Source: Pseudanabaena sp. M53BS1SP1A06MG
Lineage (GTDB): Bacteria > Cyanobacteriota > Cyanobacteriia > Pseudanabaenales > Pseudanabaenaceae
NCBI GenBank assembly: GCA_020404105.1
Contig: JADBWH010000086.1
Coordinates: 1 to 37,884, forward strand
DNA length: 37,884 bases
Direction: 5' to 3'
The position numbers and the translations under genes were made by a program. The notes beneath the pieces were generated by a model. It did not search any database and had not been told where the DNA came from. It was given only the letters and a program-made list of their open reading frames with translations. Positions 7,507 through 14,481 of this stretch are shown here, one piece after another. How positions within the stretch are numbered: position 1 is the first letter of the stretch; every line of letters starts with the position of its first letter.

Positions 7507-9210
7507 TTGAATACTCAATGGCTCAAGACAGATGTTTTGGTAATTGGTGGTGGCACAGCAGGAACGATGGCAGCCATCAAAGCCAAGCAAGCTAATCCAG
7601 ATGGCGATGTTCTGGTGCTAGAGAAAGCCAATATTCGTCGTAGCGGTGCGATCGCCATGGGTATGGATGGTGTCAATACGGCAGTTATCCCTGGAAATTC
7701 CACTCCTGAGCAGTACGTCCGCGAAATTACGATCGCCAATGATGGAATTCTCAACCAAAATGCTGTCTATCAGACTGGTAAACTTGGCTTTTCGGTCATT
7801 CAAGAACTTGAGCAATGGGGCGTAAAGTTTCAGAAGGATACACAGGGGGATTATGACCTCAAGCAGGTACATCGAGTTGGTAAATATGTATTGCCAATGC
7901 CAGAGGGTAAGGATCTCAAAACAATTTTGGCGCGTCAGGTTAAACGCCACAAGGCGAGAGTAACTAATCGTGTCATGGCAACCCGCATATTGGTGAGAGA
8001 GGGTCGAGCAATTGGGGCAATTGGCTTTGATGTTCGTAATGGTGATTTTATAGTCATCCAATCTAAAGCTGTGATTCTCTGCACAGGAGCATGTGGCAGA
8101 TTGGGACTACCTGCTTCTGGTTATCTCTATGGAACCTACGAAAACCCTACTAATGCAGGTGATGGCTACTCAATGGCATACCATGCAGGTGCAGAATTGA
8201 GTAACATTGAGTGCTTCCAAATCAATCCTTTGATGAAAGATTATAACGGTCCCGCCTGTGCCTATGTAGCCAGTCCATTTGGAGCCTATACTGCCAATGC
8301 AGAAGGGAACCGCTTCATTAGCTGTGACTATTGGAGTGGACAAATGATGCTAGAGGTTTGGAAAGAACTGAACTCTGGTAAAGGACCAATTCAGCTTAAA
8401 ATGACTCACTTGGATGAGAATACGATCGCGGAAATTGAATCAATTCTCTGGGCGAATGAACGTCCTAGCCGTGGCAGATTTCACCAAGGACGCGGCGAGA
8501 ACTATCGCACCAAGGGCGTAGAAATGAACATTTCTGAAATCGGTCTCTGTAGTGGTCACAGTGCATCAGGCGTATGGGTTAACGAGAAAGCAGAAACTTC
8601 CGTTAAAGGGCTGTACGCTGCTGGTGACATGGCAAGTGTTCCCCACAACTACATGATTGGAGCCTTTGTATTTGGACGTATTGCTGGGGAGAATGCCGTG
8701 GAATATGTCCAAGGTTTAGAGCATCTCGAACCAGATCCTGAATTTGTGGCAAACGAGAAAGCCCGTATCTATGCGCCACTAGATCGCCCCAATGGTATTC
8801 CCCATACCCAAGTTGAATACAAGCTACGCCGCTTGGTCAATGACTATCTCCAACCACCCAAGTCTTCTAACCGCATGGAAATTGGCTTAAGCTACTTCGT
8901 TAATTACCATGCTAGCCTCGATCAAATGGGCGCACAAGATCCCCATGAACTGATGCGTTGCATGGAGGTTCACTTTATTCGTGATTGTGCAGAAATGGCG
9001 GCGAGAGCGTCACTCTATCGCAAAGAAAGCCGTTGGGGGCTATATCACTATCGTGTCGATTATCCTGAAAAGAATAATGAAGAATGGTTTTGTCATGTGC
9101 ATCTTAAAAAGGATGAATCTGATCAGATGGTGCTATTCAAGCTTCCAATTGAACCTTATATTGTGGATGTGAATGTTGAAACGGAAGTTTATGATGTTGC
9201 TGTACGCTAA
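7507..9210 (+). CDS. AprA / fumarate-reductase-type FAD flavoprotein
   Basis: A 567-aa flavoprotein of the fumarate reductase / succinate dehydrogenase / adenylylsulfate reductase alpha superfamily. The N-terminal FAD-binding motif is DVLVIGGGTAGTMAA. A second FAD contact near the end of the FAD domain is GLYAAGDMASVPHNYMIGAF. The C-terminal helical domain (about 440-567) is of the AprA/SdhA type. The immediately following ferredoxin makes this an AprAB-like pair. I would not call it dissimilatory APS reductase: no sat, dsr or qmo genes are nearby and the partner ferredoxin is much shorter than AprB. No signal peptide, so cytoplasmic. The start is TTG at 7507, supported by the strong ribosome site GAGGAGG at 7491-7497. 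First gene of a probable four-gene operon. The reaction is unknown; reductive or oxidative handling of a sulfur compound is inferred. Confidence 0.85.
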   Translation: MNTQWLKTDVLVIGGGTAGTMAAIKAKQANPDGDVLVLEKANIRRSGAIAMGMDGVNTAVIPGNSTPEQYVREITIANDGILNQNAVYQTGKLGFSVIQELEQWGVKFQKDTQGDYDLKQVHRVGKYVLPMPEGKDLKTILARQVKRHKARVTNRVMATRILVREGRAIGAIGFDVRNGDFIVIQSKAVILCTGACGRLGLPASGYLYGTYENPTNAGDGYSMAYHAGAELSNIECFQINPLMKDYNGPACAYVASPFGAYTANAEGNRFISCDYWSGQMMLEVWKELNSGKGPIQLKMTHLDENTIAEIESILWANERPSRGRFHQGRGENYRTKGVEMNISEIGLCSGHSASGVWVNEKAETSVKGLYAAGDMASVPHNYMIGAFVFGRIAGENAVEYVQGLEHLEPDPEFVANEKARIYAPLDRPNGIPHTQVEYKLRRLVNDYLQPPKSSNRMEIGLSYFVNYHASLDQMGAQDPHELMRCMEVHFIRDCAEMAARASLYRKESRWGLYHYRVDYPEKNNEEWFCHVHLKKDESDQMVLFKLPIEPYIVDVNVETEVYDVAVR

Positions 9211-9283
9211 TTAAAATCGCATCTAATCCTTAACAACAAAGGTTTGTTCATAATATGCAAAGTTTGGAGTATCAGAAATAATT

Positions 9284-9511
9284 ATGGCTTTAACCAATCA
9301 ACGAGTTGATGTACCCGTAATCGTCGATGAGTCTAAATGCTTGGAAAAATGTGTGGCTTGCATTGAAGTTTGCCCCCTTGATGTATTGGCGAAGAACCCT
9401 GAGACGGGTAAAGCCTACATGAAATACGATGAGTGCTGGTTTTGCCTCCCTTGCGAAAAGGAATGTCCCACCAATGCGATCACCGTCCAAATTCCATTCT
9501 TATTACGCTAA
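9284..9511 (+). CDS. Two-[4Fe-4S] ferredoxin, AprB-like
   Basis: A 75-aa electron carrier. The first cluster ligands are C19-x3-C23-x2-C26-x3-C30-P, with one residue more than the usual C-x2-C spacing. The second set is C51-x2-C54-x2-C57-x3-C61-P. The layout and the aromatic/hydrophobic C-terminus IPFLLR recall the N-terminal ferredoxin part of AprB, without AprB's long C-terminal tail. It lies 73 bp behind the flavoprotein gene and is its likely electron partner. It ends 14 bp before the HEAT gene start. Confidence 0.9.
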   Translation: MALTNQRVDVPVIVDESKCLEKCVACIEVCPLDVLAKNPETGKAYMKYDECWFCLPCEKECPTNAITVQIPFLLR

Positions 9512-9525
9512 GGGAGGTACGGATC

Positions 9526-10488
9526 ATGGATAGTGAAATGGATCAATGGTTAGAAATGTTGCGATCGCCTAATGTGGAGGATCGACTCGTAGCAGTTAAA
9601 AGTTTGCAACATATCGGTGATGAAGAAATCTTCACGCCGTTACTAGAAGCTGTCAAGGATGAAAACCCCCTTGTCCAAAAGTTGGCAGTTACTACCCTAT
9701 GGGAACTTGCTAACCCTGCGGCTGTTCCTGTGTTGGTCGATTGTCTTTCCTCGCCCGTGGAAGGTATTCGCGAAGAAGCTAAATCCGCTTTAGGGGAATT
9801 GGTTACTCCTGATCATCTTCTACTATTGCTAGATGCACTGTTGCGCGATGACATCAATATGCAATTGAATATTCTCTTTCTATTGCGGAAGATTCATGAT
9901 GTCCAATGCTTGCCCTATGTGATGCCATTCTTTGAATCGCCCTTGCCAGAATTACGAGAAACGGCAATCACTACTCTCAGATACTTAAATCAGGTAGAGC
10001 GCTGCGAACCTGCTCTTGCACTAATATCCGATCCTGAAGCAACAGTCCGACGTGCGGCGGCTCTGACTCTTGGGCATTTGACTGATGCAGCAATTGTACC
10101 CATTCTCTGTAAAGCTGTCACCGACGATCCAGATTGGGAAGTGCGCCGCAATGCTGCAAAGTCTCTAACCACCCATGCCAATCCCGATGCGATCGACGCT
10201 TTGGAACAGTCCGCCGAAGATCAGCATTGGCAAGTTCGTAAGTTTAGTCTTCAAGCTTTACAAAAAATCGCCGCCGATCGCACTTTGCCTCTATTTATCA
10301 AAGCTTTAACTGATGAATATTCAGACGTGCGCCGTGAAGGTGTAATTGCGATGCGGATTTTAAACAATCCCATAGCACTAACACCTTTACAGCAAGCTCT
10401 TGATGACCCTGATCGCGATGTTTGTATCTTTGCCCAACGTGCCATCCAAAGCATTCAAGATAGTATTCAAGAGACCTCCAATGCCTAG
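9526..10488 (+). CDS. HEAT-repeat protein
   Basis: A 320-aa all-helical repeat protein. At least seven HEAT units of about 30 residues are visible, each with the pattern V+x+A+xxLG/xx (for example DPEATVRRAAALTLGHL, DPDWEVRRNAAKSLTTHAN, DEYSDVRREGVIAMRIL). Proteins of this class act as docking platforms; cyanobacterial relatives include phycobilin lyases, but nothing here points to bilins. The ATG at 9526 has a clear AGGGAGG ribosome site; an upstream in-frame ATG at 9433 would lie inside the ferredoxin gene and is rejected. Its last codons overlap the start of the Mrp gene (ATGCCTAG), so the two are translationally coupled. I infer a role in assembling or presenting the flavoprotein/ferredoxin or Mrp. 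Confidence 0.87.
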   Translation: MDSEMDQWLEMLRSPNVEDRLVAVKSLQHIGDEEIFTPLLEAVKDENPLVQKLAVTTLWELANPAAVPVLVDCLSSPVEGIREEAKSALGELVTPDHLLLLLDALLRDDINMQLNILFLLRKIHDVQCLPYVMPFFESPLPELRETAITTLRYLNQVERCEPALALISDPEATVRRAAALTLGHLTDAAIVPILCKAVTDDPDWEVRRNAAKSLTTHANPDAIDALEQSAEDQHWQVRKFSLQALQKIAADRTLPLFIKALTDEYSDVRREGVIAMRILNNPIALTPLQQALDDPDRDVCIFAQRAIQSIQDSIQETSNA

Positions 10489-11587
10489 CCATACCTCCCC
10501 TTTCCAGAGAGCAGAACACCCTGTGCCAATACCTCAAGATCCCAAGGTTGAGGTAAAGGAACTAGCAGTCAAATCTCTGCTCAAAACGGTGATTGAACCA
10601 ATTCTGAACATGGATATTGTCAGTTTGGGCATGGTGCGAAATTTGCGAGTTGTCGATGAATATGTGTACTTACGTCTTTATGTGGGTAAACATCAATTTG
10701 CTCTCAAATCGCAAATCATAGATTTGTTGTCATCATCCCTAGACTGGTGCAAAAAGTCCTATGTGGAAGTTTGTACGATCTCAGGAGTCCGCACTACGCT
10801 CGCTGTATCTAGTGGTAAGGGTGGTGTGGGCAAATCAACAACAGCAGTAAATTTGGCTGTCGCTTTGCAATCACAAGGTAACAAGGTGGGCTTACTAGAT
10901 GCTGATGTCTACGGACCAAACGTACCACAAATGCTAGGACTAGCTCAAGAGGATGTAAAGGTGATTGACACAGCTACTGGTCAACGCTTTATCCCTCTTG
11001 AAGCGCATGGTATTAAGGTAATGTCAGTGGGGTTACTTGCTGCACCCGATCATCCCCTTGCGTGGCGAGGTCCAGTTCTCCACAAAATCATTACCCAATT
11101 CATTCAAGAAGTTGAATGGGGAGACTTAGACTACCTCTTGATTGATTTGCCACCTGGTACAGGCGACGCTCAGATTACGATTGTGCAAGAGAGTCCGATC
11201 TGTGGCGTAATTTTGGTCACTACTCCGCAGCAAGTTGCTGTTGCCGATGTCCGCCGCAGCATTCACATGTTCCGTCGAGTTGGCATTCCTGTTCTCGGTA
11301 TCATTGAAAATATGAGTTATTTGCTCTGTGGACATTGTGGAACGCCAAATCCAATTTTTGGAAGTGGTGGAGGTCAGCAACTTGCCGATGAACTGCAAGC
11401 ACCCTTGTTAGGACAGGTTCCCATTGATGCCAAAATCTGCACTGGTGGCGACATCGGTATTCCCCTTACCCTCAGTGAGCCTCATTCAGCAGTTGCAGAA
11501 GTGTTTACCAAAATTGCGATCGCACTTGACAATTGTTTTACAGAACGTAAACCCATCGAACCCCTTCTTGAAATTGGGCAGTGCTAA
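10481..11587 (+). CDS. mrp: Mrp/NBP35/ApbC-type Fe-S carrier P-loop ATPase
   Basis: A 368-aa cytosolic ATPase that binds and passes on Fe-S clusters. Residues about 24-100 are a DUF59/MIP18-like N-terminal domain. Walker A SGKGGVGKST lies at 111-120, with the deviant two-lysine signature. DYLLIDLPPGTGD is the switch/Walker B region. LCGHCG supplies the Cys-x2-Cys cluster-bridging pair. The start ATG at 10481 overlaps the HEAT stop by 8 bases. Most cyanobacteria have a housekeeping Mrp elsewhere; its position at the end of an Fe-S enzyme operon suggests a dedicated copy serving the neighbouring ferredoxin (inference). A strong hairpin follows the stop. Confidence 0.92.
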   Translation: MPSHTSPFQRAEHPVPIPQDPKVEVKELAVKSLLKTVIEPILNMDIVSLGMVRNLRVVDEYVYLRLYVGKHQFALKSQIIDLLSSSLDWCKKSYVEVCTISGVRTTLAVSSGKGGVGKSTTAVNLAVALQSQGNKVGLLDADVYGPNVPQMLGLAQEDVKVIDTATGQRFIPLEAHGIKVMSVGLLAAPDHPLAWRGPVLHKIITQFIQEVEWGDLDYLLIDLPPGTGDAQITIVQESPICGVILVTTPQQVAVADVRRSIHMFRRVGIPVLGIIENMSYLLCGHCGTPNPIFGSGGGQQLADELQAPLLGQVPIDAKICTGGDIGIPLTLSEPHSAVAEVFTKIAIALDNCFTERKPIEPLLEIGQC

Positions 11588-11590
11588 ATA

Positions 11591-11629
11591 GGTAAGGATG
11601 TGCGGCACTTTGTGCCGCACATCCTTACC
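11591..11629 (+). terminator. Hairpin ending the flavoprotein-mrp operon
   Basis: A perfect 18-bp inverted repeat (GGTAAGGATGTGCGGCAC) with a 3-base loop TTT, 4 bases after the mrp stop codon. It lacks a clean T-run but is the obvious operon end. Confidence 0.7.
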
Positions 11630-11659
11630 ACAATAAATCCTTTCCTTTTTAGGACTACT

Positions 11660-11710
11660 CAATTAAATCTATCAATTCAAGAACTACTCTTAAATTGATA
11701 GATTTAATTG
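11660..11710. repeat. Inverted repeat, 18-bp arms
   Basis: CAATTAAATCTATCAATT (11660-11677) pairs perfectly with its complement at 11693-11710 around a 15-base loop. It is AT-rich, between a terminator and a miniature element. Possibly a second terminator or a decayed element. Confidence 0.6.
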
Positions 11711-11718
11711 AAATATTT

Positions 11719-11811
11719 TAGGACTTACGCATTGGGTATATGTGGTGCGGGCAAAGCCCGCACCACATATACCTCAATCCTAAGAAATTCGTTCGGTTTG
11801 CGTAAGTCCTA
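11719..11811 (-). mobile_element. Miniature element family A, copy 2 (93 bp, opposite orientation)
   Basis: TA-bounded, with terminal repeats GGACTTACGCA / TGCGTAAGTCC and a central GGTGCGGGC hairpin. It is inverted relative to the copies at 3043, 24030 and 29695, since the AAACCGAACGAA-type end lies on the right as its complement. Confidence 0.87.
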
Positions 11812-11882
11812 TATTTAAGAATTTTTGATTGTTGGAATTGACATATTCCATTTCATCAATCACAGCAATATTTTAGAGAAAA

Positions 11883-12905
11883 ATGATGAACACATCTTCA
11901 CCTTCTCAAGTTTGGAAATGGTTATCTCAGCATATCTATGGACTTTATCTGACAATCGCTTTAGCGGGAATAGCCTATTTATTGCGAAATCTACCAATAT
12001 TTGCTCTGTTTAGTCCATTGATTATCGCTATTATACTTGGCATTCTGTTCCGCAACATCATCGGAATGCCAAATTATTGTCAAGTGGGCGTAACCTTCTC
12101 CATGAAGCGTATTTTACGATTTGCAATTGTTCTTTTAGGAATGCAACTTAGCCTTATACAGGTCTTGGCAATTGGTAGCAAAGGGGTGTTTCTAATTATC
12201 TTGACTCTGTTTGGCACCTTTTGCTTTACCTATTGGTTAGGACGAAAACTAGGAGTTAGTAAAAGCTTGACCTGTTTGATCGCATCAGGAACTTCCATTT
12301 GTGGAGCTTCCGCCGTGGTTGCCACTAGTAGCGCTACTCATAGTTCTGATCGCGATACCACCTATGCTGTGGCAATCGTCACCATATTTGGAACTCTATC
12401 AATGATTCTTTATCCATTATTACAAACATTGATCAACCTCCCCCCTAAAACATTTGGTATTTGGTGTGGAGTTTCAATCCATGAGGTGGCTCAAGTTTTG
12501 GCAGCAGCTTACCAAGTAAGCCCAATTAGCGGTGAATTAGCGAGTATTACTAAGCTGTCACGAGTATTGTGGTTAGCGCCTGTCATTCTTGGCATTAATC
12601 ATCTATATTCCCAGCATAAGCAAAACTATAATCATCTATCACCAACTACAATCGCAATTCCTTGGTTTATATTTTACTTCATTCTATTGATTATCCTCAA
12701 TAGCCTAAATATTTTCCCAACTGAGTTTAAAAGTGCCATTGAGATTGTCAATAAGTTCTTATTGACAATCTCAATGGCAGCGATGGGTTTAGAAACAAAG
12801 TTACATCAGCTTCGTGAAACTGGACTAAAACCTTTATATTTAGGTGCAGGCTCTTGGTTGTTTATCTCTATAGTGAGTTATGGATTAGTTAAGATGTTTT
12901 ATTAA
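11883..12905 (+). CDS. YeiH-family (COG2855) putative sulfate/sulfite exporter
   Basis: A 340-aa inner-membrane protein with about 9-10 hydrophobic segments. Family hallmarks are the conserved SGTSICGASAVVATS segment and GVSIHEVAQVLAAAY. The family is annotated as putative sulfate exporter; some relatives sit in taurine and sulfoacetate gene clusters as candidate sulfite/sulfate exporters. Its place after the organosulfur-like operon fits that role, but it is separated from mrp by about 300 bp containing a terminator and a miniature element, so it is probably its own transcript. ATG 11883 or 11886; the upstream AGAGAAA is a modest ribosome site. A 46-bp near-perfect palindrome lies inside the coding sequence at 12734-12779. 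Confidence 0.85.
   Translation: MMNTSSPSQVWKWLSQHIYGLYLTIALAGIAYLLRNLPIFALFSPLIIAIILGILFRNIIGMPNYCQVGVTFSMKRILRFAIVLLGMQLSLIQVLAIGSKGVFLIILTLFGTFCFTYWLGRKLGVSKSLTCLIASGTSICGASAVVATSSATHSSDRDTTYAVAIVTIFGTLSMILYPLLQTLINLPPKTFGIWCGVSIHEVAQVLAAAYQVSPISGELASITKLSRVLWLAPVILGINHLYSQHKQNYNHLSPTTIAIPWFIFYFILLIILNSLNIFPTEFKSAIEIVNKFLLTISMAAMGLETKLHQLRETGLKPLYLGAGSWLFISIVSYGLVKMFY
12734..12779. repeat. 46-bp palindrome inside the yeiH-like gene
   Basis: The left arm 12734-12755 and right arm 12758-12779 are perfect complements of 22 bases with only TT between them. They encode AIEIVNKFLLTISMA in a segment that aligns normally with the family, so the palindrome does not disrupt the protein. Confidence 0.9.
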
Positions 12906-13235
12906 AGATCAATAATGCGTGATTCTCCACAACCCAACCTACATTATTGATCGCTACTTCAGAATTACTTATTCAAGATTAGTGAATCCATATTATCACT
13001 GACACTAACAATTCTAACAGCCTTCATTCTCTTTGCTTACACGTTTGTTCGCTCTGCTGTAAGGATTGGCGATGCTTTACTTGCTAAGCATCTTCTAGGG
13101 CTAATTATGAGTCTTCGGATTGCTTCACCCATGGGGTAGTGTTTCACATTTATTGGAAAGCTGAATGGGAATGAATAGAAAAACTGTATTTATTGATAAA
13201 CAAACCAATGACAATATTGTGCACCAGAATAGATT
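12906..13235. other. Non-coding stretch, no recognisable gene
   Basis: About 330 bases without a supportable ORF. A small dyad GATGCTT/AAGCATC lies at 13071-13092. I see no homology to a known gene and no tRNA fold. Confidence 0.5.
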
Positions 13236-13339
13236 TAAGTAGCTAGACATAAGTAAACTAAAAACCGAGAGTTTTGTTCCGCCCGCTTAGCGGGCGGAAC
13301 AAAACTCTGGTTTGGGTTTTAATTAAGTTGAGCTACTTA
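13236..13339 (+). mobile_element. Miniature element family B, copy 1 (104 bp)
   Basis: Bounded by TA; terminal repeats AGTAGCT / AGCTACT. The interior holds a perfect long hairpin GAGTTTTGTTCCGCCCGC-TTA-GCGGGCGGAACAAAACTC. Near-identical 104-bp copies are at 29466 and 34681. It has no coding capacity. Confidence 0.88.
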
Positions 13340-13368
13340 GAAAAGCAAATAGTCTTTCTAGCTAAGCG

Positions 13369-14019
13369 CTAAATTCGAGTTCGCAAAGTTAAATGCTTGC
13401 GTTCAATTTTCTGAGTATTTTGCTTGCCGATTAGATGAGTGTGATGGTCAAGAATTCTTTCGTATGCGCCCCAAGTATCCGTAAAGAATCGTTTGATGCC
13501 AAATGGTTTAAGGAGAGCAACCAGTTTAACTAAAGCTTGATCTTGATGTGGTGCTAGTACATAGGCTAAAACATCTCCACTTATATGATCTATGGCATGC
13601 CATAACCATCTTTGCTGTTTTTTTCTGCCAACAAAACTCCACATTTCATCCATCTCTGCTGATTCAACTGGATAAAGATCGACATCTATTGTCTCTACAT
13701 CCAATTGCTCTAGTAATCGATAGTTGACAACTTTTACATCTTCCTGCTTTTTTTTAATTCGTTGATCGTTGATCACTGTAGTGGGGCTGATGCCTAGTAC
13801 TCTGACTGTATCTCAGATACCACTGCCATTGATTGCCATCTCTGCAATTTGTTGTTTTACTGTTGCTAGATGACCTTTATAGGTGTAAGCGAGAATAAAA
13901 GTCTTGCGAATACAGTTTTCGTTACGACATATGTATCTTTTTTTACCTGTGGCACTTTGTCCATGTCTATGGATATCTACTCCTCCACAGTTTGGATATT
14001 AGACTGCTTTAAATACCAT
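13369..14019 (-). pseudogene. IS1-family transposase, inactivated by two stop codons
   Basis: One continuous minus-strand frame encodes an InsA-like zinc-binding part (YPNCGGVDIHRHGQSATGKK, then RYICRNENC) followed by an InsB-like catalytic part (SAEMDEMWSFVGRKKQQRW, FFTDTWGAYERIL, NTQKIERKHLTLRTRI). The conserved IS1 features D-E-x-W, TD-x-W and IER-x-x-L-x-LR are visible. The frame is broken by TAA at 13999-14001 and TGA at 13813-13815, the latter where CGA for Arg would be expected in GSGI-R-DTVRVLGIS. The frame is otherwise intact, so the death is recent or the stops are read through. Clear terminal inverted repeats were not found. Confidence 0.85.
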
Positions 14020-14076
14020 ACCTCTTTTGCCTTTTGCAATTTTTAGTCTAGTATTCTACAATAATTCTGAAACACT

Positions 14077-14166
14077 ATCGATTTACACAAAGCAGACAAC
14101 TAGCTTAAGTTTGAAGTGGTTGCAGTGCGGACGAAGCCCTTGCAATAAACCAATGTGTAAGTTCTA
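14077..14166 (+). mobile_element. Decayed family A miniature element
   Basis: About 90 bases resembling family A in order (GATTTACACAAA..., TTTGAAGTGGT, GTGCGGACGAAGCCC, CCAATGTGTAAGTTCTA), but with many substitutions and a destroyed central hairpin. An old copy upstream of the rpo promoter. Confidence 0.65.
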
Positions 14167-14218
14167 TGTTAATCACTAAATTAATTAACGTTGTGGTAGG
14201 AACCTAAGCTTTACATCT

Positions 14219-14258
14219 AAATGAAACACCCCGTCACTTGTGACCGGATGTTTCATTT
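14219..14258. terminator. Imperfect hairpin upstream of rpoB
   Basis: AAATGAAACACCCCGTCAC pairs with GTGACCGGATGTTTCATTT with two mismatches and a 2-base loop. It possibly shields the rpo promoter from upstream transcription. Confidence 0.45.
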
Positions 14259-14384
14259 ATGTCTATTAGACAACAACACCATTTGTACGGCGCGAATCGA
14301 CGAACTGTTTCAGGGCTTTAAGTAAGTCCAAAGTGCTGTAAACAAAGCGGCTCTAATAAAAAAATTCTTAAATTTTATATTAGC

Positions 14385-14414
14385 TTGACAATCAATTCGC
14401 AAACGAGCTAAGAT
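14385..14414 (+). promoter_or_regulatory. Sigma-70-type promoter of the rpo operon
   Basis: TTGACA at 14385-14390 and TAAGAT at 14409-14414 with an 18-bp spacer, about 68 bases before the rpoB start. Alternative -10 GATAAT at 14412. The consensus -35 fits a highly expressed housekeeping operon. Confidence 0.6.
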
Positions 14415-14481
14415 AATGTGCTTATGTCTTGACTTAATGTCAGATATAAACTCCGCCCACTAAAACTGCAGTCATTAGTGC

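Noticed and set aside
7618-8061. 147-aa minus-strand ORF inside the flavoprotein gene
   Set aside because: Shadow frame of a strongly conserved gene with no family likeness of its own.
7507-9511. Dissimilatory adenylylsulfate reductase AprAB
   Set aside because: No sulfate-reduction or sulfur-oxidation partners, ferredoxin far too short for AprB, and the host is a cyanobacterium. Kept only as AprA-like.
9433-9525. Upstream ATG extension of the HEAT gene
   Set aside because: It lies within the ferredoxin coding sequence; the ATG at 9526 has a strong ribosome site.
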